Of a stretch of 64,000 bases of DNA, positions 34,850 through 46,367 are shown piece by piece. The DNA is from Lucinisca nassula (Eukaryota; Mollusca; Bivalvia; Lucinida; Lucinidae), in the NCBI GenBank assembly GCA_963580285.1, contig OY757025.1, positions 114,207,900 through 114,271,899 of the forward strand. The letters are read 5' to 3'. How positions within the stretch are numbered: position 1 is the stretch's first letter; each line of letters starts with the position of its first letter. Made by a program: the position numbers and the translations under genes. The notes beneath the pieces are model-generated. The model did not search any database. It had not been told where the DNA came from and was given only the letters and a program-made list of their open reading frames with translations.

Positions 34850-35424
34850 CGAGTCCGGTAACATTGCGCGGCCGTTTATCTTGCGCACCCTGCATTCACA
34901 TTTTCTCCAACTGTATCCCTAATGATCAGTTTCACTATTATCAGTGCACTGGCATTAAGTTTAACTTAGCCCTGACAAACTTGGGCTTGCACGTGCAGAT
35001 GAGCTTGTTTTGCGGAATTTTTCAATTTTCTCCAAATACGAAAAATCCGAAATTATAAATGTCAAGATTATGTTTCAAACTAGCCGACGGCTATATTGTC
35101 TTGTATCTAAACATATTGCATCTGATAACATTGCAGAAGAACTAATCAACAACTTATTTCAGTCAACCCTCGTGTTCAAACTACTTGAAATAGTTATTGT
35201 GCGCAAAGTTGGGCGACAAAATTTGCAGTTCAATTTCCAGGGGTATTCCTTTTCATAGTATTCTTTTTCCTGTATGTCAATAACATCAGAGGCCAATTTT
35301 CATTGCAGCTAGTCGATAGGGTAATGTTGCAATGTTGTTGATTGTGAAATTTGAGTGGTGGCTTGAACAAAGTCACACGTAGCTATCAAAACTTTATGTG
35401 CGCAATGTTACCGGACTGCACCGT
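34850..35424. mobile_element. family P inverted-repeat element (~575 bp)
   Basis: AGTCCGGTAACATTGCGC at the left and GTGCGCAATGTTACCGGACT at the right are near-exact inverted ends. Internal copies of the motif TTGTGCGCAAAGTTGGG occur near 35200. No transposase-like frame. A partial relative is at 20995-21235. Confidence 0.78.
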
Positions 35425-35591
35425 AATTGACAACTCTCCATCATTTATTTTTGGTTTTGTTTATGCGACTACATGCATTATTTATACTAACAAGTACCCA
35501 CAACATATATACATATATTTTAGCATATTTTATGGGTACTTGATAGAATTGCCTCAGAGGTAATGCTAACAAGTACCCACAAGATAAATTT

Positions 35592-35909
35592 TAAAGGCAT
35601 TTATTCTTGATTATTGAGGACTATCATTTCATTACATAATATTATGTAGCCCTCAGTGCTGACTGAAGAAAACTCCTCTGTCTGCAACAGGTAAGGGGCC
35701 TCCTTGGAGAAAATCAATAATTGACTTACTGTTAACTAGAGTGTACCTTATTGATTTTCCCCTTTAGTGGCACAGTCAGGGGATTCAACAGGAGCTACTA
35801 ATCACCCTATAAGGCCGCCTTTGATCTGCTATATACAGTATATCACAGGGGGCAATAAAACAATTATGAGCACACAGTGTATCCTACTGTCTAAGAATAA
35901 ATGCCTTTA
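35592..35909. mobile_element. family T inverted-repeat element (318 bp)
   Basis: Perfect 17 bp terminal inverted repeats TAAAGGCATTTATTCTT and AAGAATAAATGCCTTTA. A second inner pair, TCAATAATTGACTTACTGTT and its partial complement, is visible. No coding capacity. A family A-like hairpin with GGTACTTGATAGAATTGCCT precedes it (35490-35590). Confidence 0.72.
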
Positions 35910-36011
35910 AGGACAAATCAGAACAATTATCCAAAATTATCCTCTTTTCTCCTCCTTATCTGGAGCTATGTCTGAAACCATCAGAATACAGAGCTCCACT
36001 GTTTTACATAC

Positions 36012-36161
36012 TTTAGTTTCAGCATTGTTTCCACCAACAATGGTCCCAATGTCACCCAGATCACGTAACAATGACATCATCATGTCTGTGATACGCCGTC
36101 GCTGGTGCAGGGAGGAATCTTTCAGTGAATCTAACTCGGACTGTAAACTGTTCAGAAGACT
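36012..36161 (-). CDS. KIF5: kinesin-1 heavy chain exon (stalk)
   Basis: Encodes residues 484-533, SLLNSLQSELDSLKDSSLHQ then RRRITDMMMSLLRDLGDIGT and IVGGNNAETK. Acceptor TTGCAG, donor GTATGT; phase 0 at both ends. The MMMSLLRDLGDIGTIVG segment aligns with the MMASLLKDLAEIG hinge-adjacent block of KIF5. Confidence 0.96.
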
Positions 36162-36335
36162 CTGCAAAGAAAATACAAACATTTCTTTATAACGTTGCTC
36201 ATATTAACATGATTTCAGATATGACTTCTACATGGATTTCTACATGGATTCTCTCCAGGGAAAGCAACGTTCTTTTGAATCCTGATTCTTTTTTTTTTTT
36301 TTTTTTATTTCTACAAAATCTCTATCTATAATATA

Positions 36336-36492
36336 GAAGCCTCCGTGGTGTAGTGGTTACGCTACTCGCCTTGAAAACCAGGGGTCGCAGGATCGATCCC
36401 GGGCTTTTCCAGACCTTCAAATGAGCCTGTAAACCGAGGCCCTGTCTCCGTATGACCTTAGCTGTTGGTGAGACGTAAAACTCACTCACTCA
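36336..36492 (+). mobile_element. tRNA-derived SINE S1, best-preserved head
   Basis: GAAGCCTCCGTGGTGTAGTG (A box) and CGCAGGATCGATCCCGGGCT (B box), body, then ACTCACTCACTCACT tail. CTATCTATAATATA (36322-36335) and CTATCTATACTATA (36493-36506) form a 14 bp duplication with one mismatch. Confidence 0.88.
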
Positions 36493-36499
36493 CTATCTA

Positions 36500-36890
36500 T
36501 ACTATAAATCCAACATTTTCTGAACACGGAAAGCTCAGTCAGATGCACCTCCAGTATGAGGATAGATGTATTCAAAATTGTCATTTGGGGAGGGTAAATC
36601 AGCGGTTTTACGGTCAGAAATTTTGGCTCACAAAGATGCATGAGCGGAGCCATAACACAAATAAGCCGCCGATTTACCAATGCACTTATTCGGTTATTTT
36701 ATTGAAAAATTTATTATTTGTACAAAAAGTCAAGCTCTTTGAGTTAACTAAATGTCAGCCAATGAAAAGCAAAGTTACTTGATGAGGTTGCTTTTCTGAC
36801 AGTATATTTACTGTCGCAAACTTTTGACGTTATCTAAACAGAGGTCGCATTACATATATAAGTGCATTAGAATATGGGTAAGATTGCCCT
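36500..36890. repeat. family Q dispersed repeat
   Basis: Shares GTCAGCCAATGAAAAGC, GACAGTATAT, and GAAATTT-GGTCAG segments with 50925-51285. Non-coding; ends not defined. Confidence 0.6.
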
Positions 36891-37029
36891 TAGGCTAGCT
36901 ACATTCGCTTGACAAGACTGATCATAAAATATTTCCTACTGTCAATCTCATCCACCCTTCTGCTGAATCAAGAAGGGCTCCTGTCAGTCAACAATGTGTC
37001 ACCAGTCTGGCCACAGGAAAAGATTACGT

Positions 37030-37260
37030 ATAATTGCCATAACAATCCTAAGTATTGGGATAGGCAAGCCTCAACAACCAGTGCAGCCCCAGATCAGACT
37101 GCTCCTGAAGGAGCAGTCTGATCAGGGTCTACCCTGTTTGCCATTCCCTCTGCACCTTTTGAACTCCTTGCATGATTGTGAAACAAATTTATTAAAATTG
37201 CTGGATAATTACAGCAAGTCCTCATGGTGTCCAAATGTTTATTTTTACGGTACATCAGCA
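37030..37260. repeat. family N element
   Basis: GCCCCAGATCAGACTGCTCC hairpin with complement, then AATTACAGCAAGTCCTCATG and a relation to 63035-63215. Confidence 0.7.
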
Positions 37261-37346
37261 CATATGAACCTCTTTAAATCAATGTTTGTTATAACAGTTT
37301 TGGATATAATACAGTTTATTGATGAATCCCAAAAATGTGTAGATTA

Positions 37347-37621
37347 CAGTCGAACTTCGATGGCTCGAACATCGATGGCTCGTTTTCTATGGCTGAGTCG
37401 AATCCATTTTTGAGCCCTAGGGAATTCCTCTGCATAAGAAAAAGTGTGGGATAATTAAGGAGATTTTCGACTTTTATCTTGCAAATGTATGCTGTGTGTA
37501 CTCATTAGAATCGCCTCAATGAGGCGATTCTAATGAGTACACACAGCATACATTTATGTTACCGCTGTCTCGAACAAATTCCCATGGTCCAGAAGGGGTT
37601 CGAGCCATCGGAGTTCGACTG
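37347..37621. mobile_element. family C palindromic element
   Basis: CAGTCGAACTTCGATGG to GTTCGACTG with TA at each side (37345-37346; 37622-37623). Hairpin GTACTCATTAGAATCGCCTC. One arm is ~70 bp shorter than other copies. Confidence 0.85.
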
Positions 37622-37626
37622 TATAA

Positions 37627-38232
37627 TGAACTAGAATTCTGCCAAAGGCTATGTCGCACCCGCAGAGATGTACAGTCACCAAGGTCAAGGTCAACCATAA
37701 ATGCTTGTAATTCCTAGATGCAAGCTTGCACCAAGGATCATTAATGAAGCTCTTAAAGTTCTTGAGAAATGAACTACAACATAAGGATGAGAGCTAGGGT
37801 TGACACAATAGTTCACTATGTCAGTGAACCATGAAATGTAGGTCAAGGTCAAATATGGATGCTTGCATTGAAACTGCGATCCCAAAATGAAACTTTATAC
37901 CCAGTATCATGAAGAAGCTTCTTATAGTTTTTCAGGAATGGACTCTTATATTGGGGTGAACGCTAGGATGAATGCAAATGTTTACAAAGTCAGTGAACCA
38001 TGAAATGTAGGTCAAGGTCAAATATGGATGCTTCCATTAAAGTTGCCATTCCAAGATGCAAGTGTATATCAAGTATTATGAATGAGCCTCTTATTACACT
38101 TCTTCAGAAATGGACTCTTAAATTCAGATGAACGCTAGGGTAAACCCAGACCATCAAATGGACTAATGGACGAACGGACAAAACACTGAACTCCTATATA
38201 GCGCCATGCTAAAAGCAAGCGCAACAAAAATA
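37627..38232. mobile_element. family J pearl-like element
   Basis: AGAATTCTGCCAAAGGCTAT start, about three monomers with AGTGAACCATGAAATGTAGG and TCAAGGTCAAATATGGATGC, then GGACGAACGGACAAAA and GCCATGCTAAAAGCAAGCGC end. Confidence 0.82.
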
Positions 38233-38362
38233 ACAGTTGTTTACCTACAACGATTTCTAGTTTGGACCCTAACAAAAGTGACATAAAGAGGTTTTCGTGC
38301 ATAACCTTACTAGAGCTGACTGGCTGGGGAATTATACTCCAAAACACACCAACACAACCTAC

Positions 38363-38638
38363 CAATTTCTGGGAGAGATCGTCATTCAACGTTTCATTCT
38401 CTTTGTTCTTTGTTTCCACTTCCTGTGCTTTCTGGTCGTAATTCATAGCCAGCTCTTCCAGAGCCTGTAGGACTTCCTTCACCTCGTCCTTTGCCGAGTC
38501 GTTGTCGGCTGAGATTCTTCCCATTTCCTGTTGAAGCAGGTCGTTATCTTTACGAGCATTTGCGATGAGTTCTTCCTGCTCAATCAACTGCTGGTTCAGT
38601 TTCTCAATCATCTGGGCCTGATTGTTGATCTCATCATC
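38363..38638 (-). CDS. KIF5: kinesin-1 heavy chain exon (neck-hinge to stalk)
   Basis: Encodes residues 392-483, [60 protein letters not shown] and [20 protein letters not shown], ending [12 protein letters not shown]. Acceptor TTTCAG, donor GTAGGT; phase 0 at both ends. The [17 protein letters not shown] stretch is nearly invariant in kinesin-1. A strong coiled coil. Confidence 0.97.
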
Positions 38639-38670
38639 CTGAAAGGTCAAGGACACTTTACAGTATTTGT

Positions 38671-39345
38671 CTTATGTATTCGGACAGACAGGGATGGTTG
38701 GCAGGCCATTAAACTCGAAATCATCAACATCTTCGGACAGACAGGGCTGAGCAATCAGTGTAGACCCAGATGAGATGCCACCACGTGGCATCTCATCTGG
38801 GTCTACACTGTTTTCTACACATCCAGCTATTTTTAGGCTCAATGTTGGTTAGTAAATTGAACTTATTTCCCGTCCCCCGCCCATCGGGGCTGGAAGAAAT
38901 AGATATGGCTGCATGATGCTGCCACACAGAGCTAAAACCAACCGCACATAAGTATTGGTGAACTACTTAGAGATTCTAAGCCTGCCCAGGAAAAGTGTTG
39001 CGAGTCGGACCATCCATGCATATAAACTCTATTGGTTTCATTGGGCGGCAGGGCTTGAGATGTCATTTCATCTCAATGTCGGGTTAAAGTCCCACAAAAT
39101 TGGAAACAACGTCTCCAAAATGACCTACACATTGTTGGCGGGGATGATAAACCTCAAATCAAACAAAGCCTTATGTATTCTGACAGACAGGACCAAGCAA
39201 ACAGTGTAGACCCAGATGAGATGCCGCATGAGTGGCATCTCATCTGGGTCTGCACTGTTTTTCTACACATCCAGATATTTTTAGGCTCATTGTCGGTTAG
39301 TAAATTGTACTTGTTTAAATTTTAGAGCAAGTATGTTAAGAAGAC
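38671..39345. repeat. two direct family V units flanking a family G retroposon
   Basis: Two similar blocks (CTTATGTATTCGGACAGACA near 38671; CTTATGTATTCTGACAGACA near 39168) each contain the hairpin GTAGACCCAGATGAGATGCC and the tail CACATCCAG-TATTTTTAGGCTC. A G copy (38868-39167, plus) sits between them. Confidence 0.72.
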
Positions 39346-39619
39346 TAGCTGTCTGAATACTTAGGGTAAATACGCTAACCCTTGAAGCACTGATCACCAC
39401 TTGCAGCAGCATTTATAACCCATTGTGTACGAGAAACCCCAAAATGGGTATATGGCAAACAGTGCAGGCCCAGATCAGTGGTGGCACAAAAGTATTCAGG
39501 AACAATTAGGGAGACGTTTTTCTTCATGATCCGAAAAATATGCATTTATGTACTAAAACCAATTGCCTCAGCCATCTCCCAAAAAATGGAAATAAAGAAA
39601 TATGAAAGAAAAATAGACA

Positions 39620-39815
39620 CAGCTCCAGATAAGGTGCTTTTTTCATCCAAAAAGTACTGATATTTTTCTTATTTCTGCACAAAAACATGTTGTGGGTACT
39701 CATTTGAAGCACCTCACCGAGGTGTTTCTAATGAGTAGCCGCTCCTCACCGAGGTGTTTCTAATGAGTAGCCACGACATCTTCATGCAGAAATAAGAAAA
39801 ATAATATCTGAAAAG
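39620..39815. repeat. family A MITE with a two-unit core
   Basis: CTCACCGAGGTGTTTCTAAT occurs twice in direct tandem (about 39713 and 39744) between ordinary family A arms. It looks like an early stage of the array seen at 13033-13562. Confidence 0.8.
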
Positions 39816-41009
39816 AGCCTTGGGTCCGCTCAGCACTGTCATCCCTTGGGTTGGAAATGCCAATCTACAATAGAACACCATATTAGATTCTTTTTCTTGC
39901 ACAACACCACCGAAAATTTTCATTTTATTTTTCGGGCAATATACTTATGTAGTTTCCTGGGTAAGAACAGAATTTCTATCCCAGGCTAAAATCACCGATT
40001 TCCTTATCTGGTGTGCAAGAAAACTTTCTTCCTATAGAACCATAGCAACAGATAAGGTGTATATTTTGTGATAACTGAAGGATAGTTTTCCTTATTTCTC
40101 CATATAAACCTATGTTGTGGGTATTCATTAGAACCGCCTCAACGAGGCGGTTCTAATGAATACCCACAACATAGGTTTTTATGGAGAATTGACAAAAACT
40201 ATCGTTCAAGGCCAAAATAAAAAATACCTGTGTTTCCGGTAACCCAACCGACCCTAATATTTTACTGCCGGCCCCAATATTTTTTTCCGGGTTTCCACGA
40301 CCGAAAAATCATTTTGGGCACTTTCGGTTCATTTCGGTAATTTCGGATAACTTCGCAGCGTGGCTGGCAGTAAGGATGGCAACAGAATGTAACGGACTAA
40401 CATAGCCAACGGCTACCGCTGTACGACTACTATCTGTGATCTAATTACTTTCCTTTGAAGTCTATTGTGACAATAAGAATTATCCGAAACTTATTTTCAC
40501 ACCTGCTGTGGCAGTCAGACATATGTACGATGTTGTGAGTCCACGCTTCAATAATCATAAATAACGCAGGCTGATGTGCAGGCTGATCCCTGTCTTTTCT
40601 GGTCGCACATTTTTTCTAGCATTTGTCCTATTTCCCGCCATCATTTTAGCATGTGCTGCTGTTGCATGCGACTTGAAGGAAAAACCAAATCTGTGCGGCT
40701 GGTGAAACGCAGATCAGCTTGCGCAGTCTGATCAACCTTTCCTCTTTACACACACCATCTATGGCCTCAAGCATTTCAAAAGACTAGCAAGCAAAGAATT
40801 TGGCCACATAATGACATTAGCTAGATTCACAGGCTGATCTGATCCTTCGTTAGAGAAAAACTTTTTTAGCTGTGTGCTGGCTCATTTGCATGTAAATTTA
40901 TAAGAAAATAAATATACAAGAAATTTTTAACTTCTTGTATATGGAGCAGCTTCTGTGTTCGCGTAAGTCAATGAGTGCTAGGCTCAGACTGTTCAACGCA
41001 TCTCTAGAC

Positions 41010-41985
41010 TAGAAATGCGTCCATAGGACATGGATGCCCCCTCCTGAAAATATGTTGTTCGTATTCATCAATAGAAAGTTATTGACCGTGTTTAAGTTTT
41101 GGACCCTTTTTCACATTTGACCTCTAAGTATGACCTTGACCTTGTTGGTAAGGACCTTGGTTTTGTGTGAGGCAGATTGTCTCATGATGGCCAACATTTC
41201 TGCCAAATAATTTCAAAATCAATCCAGAGATAAGAAAGTTATTGACCGACCATTTTTTTACCTTGGACCTCTAAGTATGACCTTGACCTTGGAGCTATGG
41301 ATCTGGGTTTGCACGTGACACATCGTCTCATGATGGTTAATAATTCTTCAAAGTAATTTTAAAATCCATCCAGAAATAAGTAAGTTATTGACTGCGTTTA
41401 AGTTTCGGACCCTTTTTTTGACCTTTGACCTCTAAGTATGACCTTGACCTTGGAGGTACGGATCTGGGTTTGCACGTGACACATCGCCTCATGATGGTTA
41501 ACACTTCTTCAAAGTGATTTCAAAATCCATCCAGAAATAAGTAAGTTATTGACTGCGTTTAAGTTTCGGACCCTTTTTTTTGGCCTTGACCTCTAAGTAT
41601 GACCTTGACCTTGGAGGTACCAACCTGGATTTTGCACATGACACATCGTCTCATGATGGTTAACATGTCTACAAAGTAATTTCAAAATCCATCCAGAAAT
41701 AAGAAAGTTATTGACTGCGTTTAAGTTTCGGACCCTTTTTTTACCTTTGACCTCTAAGTATGACCTTGACCTTGGAGGTACTGACCTGGGTTTTGAACGT
41801 GACACGTCGTCTCATGATGGTTAACATTTCTGCTGAGTAGTTTTAAAATCCATCAAGAAATAAGGAAGCTATTGACTGCGTTTAAGTTTCGGACGCACGG
41901 ACACACAGACAGACAGACGGACGGACGGACAGGGGCAACGCTATATGCCCTTTCCACCATTCTTCGAATGGCAGGGGCATAAAAA
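41010..41985. mobile_element. pearl-like element K2
   Basis: GATGCCCCCTCCTGAAAATA near the left and GGCAGGGGCATAAA at the right as inverted ends. About five ~150-160 bp monomers contain CTAAGTATGACCTTGACCTT and CATCGTCTCATGATGGTTAA, then GACGGACGGACGGACAGGGG. Confidence 0.85.
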
Positions 41986-42439
41986 TGCCTCCCGAGTTAT
42001 GCACTGAATGCGCAGACTGATCAGTCTTTACTGTTCAAAAGAATTCAATGATAAGGGTGCCAACAGCGAAGAAACTGATCAGGCTGCTGACATGGGCAGC
42101 CTATTCATGAGAAAGAACCCTCCCCCCCCCCCCCCCCCCCAAAAAAAAAGAAGATAAAATTAATTACATGTAGATTTTAAGCACCACCACATTTTAATGC
42201 TGAAATTAGCCCACCATGGGCGGTTGTTTTGGTAAAAAAAAAAAATCTTGGTACTGGCCATAATAAGCCGACACTTTTGATCTTTGCAATCTCATGTTTA
42301 TCATGTGTTTCAAAGGACACCTGCTAACAACCATATTACGCACTTAAAAGTTGGACAGAAATAACAAACTTGATAGGTACATCGATCTTTGATTACATAA
42401 ACATGTTAGTATGCCTGGGAAAATATGGTGTGATATTTT

Positions 42440-42900
42440 ACTAGCATTTGTATACCCAGACCAAAAAGGAGGATATAGCAGTCAGCCTGGCGTCTGTCTG
42501 TCCATCCGTCCGTCCGTCCGCAGTCACAACCTTGTGACATGTGACATGCCTCGCCATAACTCCTATACCCTTTGAAATATATTGATGGTACTTGATGTAG
42601 TTGTACATGAGGTCAAGAAGACATGTCATGAGCAAGAACCACAACTCTTGGTACACAGGTGTTTTGGTTATCTCCCCTGACAATATTTACCTTGTGATTG
42701 CCAAAACTCCCAAACCCTTTGAGATATATTGATTTAACTTGGCACAGTTGTACTCAAGGTCACGAAGGTCTGCTACGTGCAAGAATCACAGCTGAAGGTG
42801 TCATGGTATTTCAGTTAACTCCCCTGACAATATAATCTTGTGATTGCATTAACTGCAATACTCCTATAGTTTGAGATATATTCGTGGGGCTTGATAAGAT
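42440..42900. repeat. pearl-like fragment K6
   Basis: CCGTCCGTCCGTCCG microsatellite followed by about two monomers (CTTTGAGATATATTGAT; GGTCAAGAAGACATGTCATG). Reads as a minus-strand, truncated copy. Confidence 0.7.
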
Positions 42901-42913
42901 ACAACTTGTGTAC

Positions 42914-43206
42914 TGGCCCCCACCCATCGGGCTTGAAGAAATAGATAGGCTGCATGATGCTTCCACGCAGAGCAGAAACCGACTGCTCATGAATACTGGT
43001 AAACCACTTAAGAGGATCTAAGCCTGCCCAGGCAAAGCGGTGCGAGTCGGACCGTCCATGCTTATAAACCCTATTGGTTTCATTGGGCGACAGGCCTTGA
43101 AATGTCATTCCATGTCAGTGTCAGGTAAAGTCCCACAAAATTGGAAGCAACATCCTTAAAATGACCTATACAGTGTTGACTGGGACGTTAAACCTCAAAT
43201 CAAACA
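42914..43206 (+). mobile_element. family G retroposon
   Basis: CCCCCACCCATCGGGCTTGA start to GTTAAACCTCAAATCAAAC with an AACAACAAAC tail. Confidence 0.82.
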
Positions 43207-43570
43207 ACAAACAACTTTTATACCCATACCCTTTCTATGCGCAACATTTGGCTGCAATTTCAACTAGAACCAAGAAAGAGGACGACCTTGAGCACTTTTG
43301 ACCAGGCAGAAGAAGTGAATGTAAGAAGGCAAAAATCTATGATTCGGACTGATCTAATTCTTGACTGCTTAGATTAGATTAGAGGAAGGATAAACTGTGA
43401 ACAATACAAACCCTGAACAAAATGCTCTTTCTAGATCAGTCTAATCTTAGTGTATGAAAAAAAAAAAGAAATGCCTACCTACCGACCCTAATTTTTCTTG
43501 CCATGTAATAGGAAACACAGGTATTTTTTTTTTTGGCCCAATTATCACAAAATACGCTCTGAGAACTCAC

Positions 43571-43755
43571 TTTATCATCCAGTTGTTGGTATACTTTCAG
43601 TTTCTCAGCCTCAAAGGCAGCTTTATCAGCTTCACTGATGTTGGACAGGCTTCCCATCAGGCTGCTCGTCATGCTGGTTGCCGGGGTGACATTGGGCGTC
43701 TCCTCCATTATAGAGCGTTTCATGTCATACTGCTCATCTTCTGGTACTGACTGGC
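43571..43755 (-). CDS. KIF5: kinesin-1 heavy chain exon (neck coil to hinge)
   Basis: Encodes residues 330-391, GQSVPEDEQYDMKRSIMEET then PNVTPATSMTSSLMGSLSNI and SEADKAAFEAEKLKVYQQLD with DK. Acceptor TTCTAG, donor GTGAGT. The first GC completes a Gly codon. The Ser/Thr/Pro-rich middle is the variable hinge of kinesin-1. A 3.3 kb repeat block ends 32 bases beyond the donor. Confidence 0.95.
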
Positions 43756-43929
43756 CTAGAAATATAATATCGAGGCTCATATTATCATTTTTTTTTTTAT
43801 TCAAGTAAGGCATACATACAGAAAAAATACCTGTATTAAGACCACCTTTGGGACATTAAGATCACCTTAATTTATCATAATACTCTAATCAACCCATTTC
43901 CTGCTGAATATACTAAATCAGCAACACCC

Positions 43930-44215
43930 ACATCTGACCAGCAGTCAGGCCCCCGGTTCGATTCCCGGCAGCAGTAATAAATCCCAGTCTCCGAACATGC
44001 TCCACTGGCATCATTTGCGGGGATAAATGCCACAAATTGCACCATCCTTCGGATCGGGATGTTAACTGGAGGCCCCCTGTGCAGGGAGAACCATCCCCTG
44101 TGCAGGTAAAAGATCCCTACCATAATTACATGATTACTGTGTAGGCTTTCATCCTGGAGTGTATGTAACGAACACCTGCACGTAATCCTCTTGAGGGGGT
44201 GTTGCAGTATATATA
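43930..44215 (+). mobile_element. tRNA-related SINE S5 (head truncated)
   Basis: Only the 3' half of a tRNA-like head is present (CCCCGGTTCGATTCCCGGCA, B box). The body has GATAAATGCCACAAATTGCA and GGCCCCCTGTGCAGGGAGAA, the latter a hairpin. No partner copy in the window. Confidence 0.6.
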
Positions 44216-44364
44216 GAAAAGAAAATCAATTTACAACAATGCATTTTTTTAAACTCATAAACCACCCGACAAGCAGTGTTGATCCTGACCAGATGATTTA
44301 AATGCCATCTGATAAGGACCCAGATAGGGCAAGAGTTAAGAGTATACATGTAATACCACAAAAA

Positions 44365-44550
44365 TCCTTAAAAAATTTGTACATCTGGAGGACCCACTGA
44401 ATTCTTTGAAAATTTTAACAAAATTTATTTTACTTTCCTGCGACCAGAGTGGCAACAATGAAGACACCAATCAGACTGCACCTTCAGGAACAGTCTGATC
44501 TGGGTCTGCACTATTTGCTTATGCCTATCTGTTCCTATACTTAGGATCAT
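44365..44550. repeat. family N element, degenerate
   Basis: CAATCAGACTGCACCTTCAG hairpin and CTTATGCCTATCTGTTCCTA end. The left half is decayed. Confidence 0.65.
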
Positions 44551-44619
44551 TCAGTATCCAAATTCATGGAAAATGGATACACATTCAAGGGAGGAGAGTT
44601 GCCTTATGGAACTATGGTC

Positions 44620-44910
44620 ATGTGGGGCCTGTCAGTTACCTGCACAGTTCTTGGACAGGATTAGATCATTCAAGCAGTTAACCAGTAATAAGTGAGACTG
44701 CACTCGCAGGCACGAACACACAGGCAGTAAATGACAACGGTCGTTGGGTCAATGGCACAGTCCACAATAAAACAGTCTCAAGCTGTCTCCCAAGGGATAT
44801 GAGCCAGCACATGACAAAATCTACAAGAAATCTTGAGCGACCAGCGAAACTCAGATCAGCCTGCGCATTTGCACAGTCTGATCAGAGTTTTCGCTGATCG
44901 CATGTACCCA
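44620..44910. repeat. S2 remnant and a third hairpin core
   Basis: CAGTTACCTGCACAGTTCTT to CAAGCAGTTAACCAGTAATA is S2-like. A hairpin AGCGAAACTCAGATCAGCCT ... GATCAGAGTTTTCGCT follows at 44833-44893. A half relative is at 40702-40740. Confidence 0.55.
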
Positions 44911-45175
44911 CTATAGGCTAATATCTATGCAAAGAGACATAAGCATAAGGTCTTATCATAGTGGATGGGTGCGCAGGTTGATTTGAGTCTGTGCTAGTTG
45001 CACCGGTCTTTTTGTAGGTTTTGTTATGCGCCAACTCATATGGCATAAAATGGAAAAATATGCTGGCTAGAGTTAAGTAGGCTCATTCTACTCCACTCTG
45101 ATACCAGAAACAAGTACTACCAGGAGGAAAATTAGGCCACAGTCAAGGAGTTATACTGTCAACATCTAACCAGGG

Positions 45176-45395
45176 CCCAGTTGTTCAAAGCAATGTTAGC
45201 TTAACGAGCCCGCTAGTGGTAAAAATACTGGTAAGCAAAATACCTAATAGCAGTATTTTTGCTGAAAAAATGAGCAGCTTTTGCATTTGCAAATGCTGCT
45301 AATTTTTTCTGCAAAAATATCAGTATTTTTGCTATATTAAATGATCAAAGTTTTAACGATATATTAACCAACTACGTCATTAGTTTTGGCCCCTG
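45176..45395. repeat. family R palindromic MITE
   Basis: GGGCCCAGTTGTTCAAAGCA start; hairpin GCAGCTTTTGCATTTGCAAA at 45272; end TTTTGGCCCCTG. Related to 46368-46585. Confidence 0.75.
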
Positions 45396-45542
45396 ACCTA
45401 ATAATCCAGGGCTGGACGCGTGTAAAAATTTTGTCACTTCCTTATGAAATTTTCCAAAACTTACATCACAGTAACATGCTCTCGGTCCAGAAGGACGAGT
45501 GAAATTTTGATGAATTTCCCGGCCCCGTAATCCACTACTTAC

Positions 45543-45691
45543 CACTTCTCCATGCCTGTAGCTCGGCCTCAAGTTTAGCAATGATGGCCTTCATCTTCGT
45601 GTTCTTATCTCTCTCCCTCTCGTACCTTCTCTTCCATTCCTCGGCAGTCAACTCCTCGTTAACAGTGACAACGTTCTTGATTGTCTTAGCT
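45543..45691 (-). CDS. KIF5: kinesin-1 heavy chain exon (neck linker and neck coil)
   Basis: Encodes residues 280-329: [20 protein letters not shown] is the last motor helix, neck linker and start of the neck coil, followed by [20 protein letters not shown] and EAELQAWRS. Acceptor TTTCAG, donor GTAAGT. The neck linker docks on ATP binding and drives stepping in known kinesins; the WKRRYE segment is the conserved neck entry. Confidence 0.96.
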
Positions 45692-45747
45692 CTGAAACAC
45701 AGAAGAGAAGGAATTGATATTCAACTTACTAAAGAAATAATAGCTGA

Positions 45748-46292
45748 GTGAGTGAGTGAGTTTTTGTTTTACGTCCCAACAACAGCTAGGACAGTGCACA
45801 TTCTTTCGCCAGAAACTGACAACTGCCATTCTTGAATCAGCAGAAGGGAGAGAATGACCGTTGAAAAAATTTTATGATCAATCTCCACGAAAGAATGTTG
45901 ATGACCCCGGCAGGTATCGAACCCGCATCCTCCCAATCACCAGTCAGGCGCCCATCCGACTGAGGTAAGGAGGCCAGCTTGTTTGAAATGAGGTTTTATG
46001 TCCTCATCAACACTATTTAAGTCATTTTGGAAAGATTGCCTCTAATATTGTAGGACTTTTACCTGACACTGAGCTGATATGACATCTCCCTACCACCCAA
46101 ACAAACCAGTAGGGTTCATATGCAGGAACTGTCCGATATGCATAATTTTGCCTCAGCAGGCTTAGGCCTTTTAAACGGCATACCAGTACTCATTGTGCGG
46201 TCAGTTTCAGCTATGCATGAAAGCACCATGCAGCCATGCATGGTAGCACCATCCAGCCAAATCTATTTCTCCAAGCCCAAAGGGCGGGGTGC
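45748..46292 (-). mobile_element. truncated S1 fused to S2, then family G retroposon
   Basis: A GTGAGTGAGTGAG tail and ACGTCCCAACAACAGCTAGG (S1) join an S2 body and head (45780-45965, head complement GGTATCGAACCCGCATCC). A G copy, minus, follows at 45975-46292 with a duplicated GCACCATGCAGCCATGCAT. Confidence 0.72.
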
Positions 46293-46367
46293 TGCATAGG
46301 AGATGAATGTTAGATTCTATTTCTCTCCAACTGCAGTGATGTATTACTGTGTAGTTTTCATTCTGGG

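Larger units (their letters stand above)
40210..43538. mobile_element. 3.3 kb inverted-repeat element carrying other repeats
   Basis: Left GGCCAAAATAAAAAATACCT GTGTTTCC and right GGAAACACAGGT-(T)n-GGCC are inverted ends, with CAA repeated outside each. The interior includes a pearl-like array (41010-41985), a poly-C/A tract (42121-42149), a K6 fragment and a G retroposon (42914-43206). No transposase-like frame was seen. Confidence 0.65.
40060..43560. repeat. family B MITE split by a 3.3 kb element
   Basis: The left side has ACAGATAAGGTGTATATTTT and a complete core hairpin (40108-40172). The last family B bases (CAATTATCACAAAATAC) appear only at 43539-43555. The 40210-43538 block lies between. 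Confidence 0.78.

Noticed and set aside
36336..36410. tRNA gene
   Set aside because: A and B boxes are present, but there is no paired acceptor stem or anticodon arm, and a SINE body, CTCA tail and target-site duplication follow. The same holds for 4300-4378, 50550-50625 and 53580-53650.
38135..38656. 173-codon open frame as one coding unit
   Set aside because: The kinesin exon ends at the GTAGGT donor at 38363; the remainder is intron and J-element end.
42121..42149. Poly-C/poly-A tract as a functional element
   Set aside because: Homopolymer run of the kind that arises by slippage or sequencing error; a similar C run is at 61041-61057.
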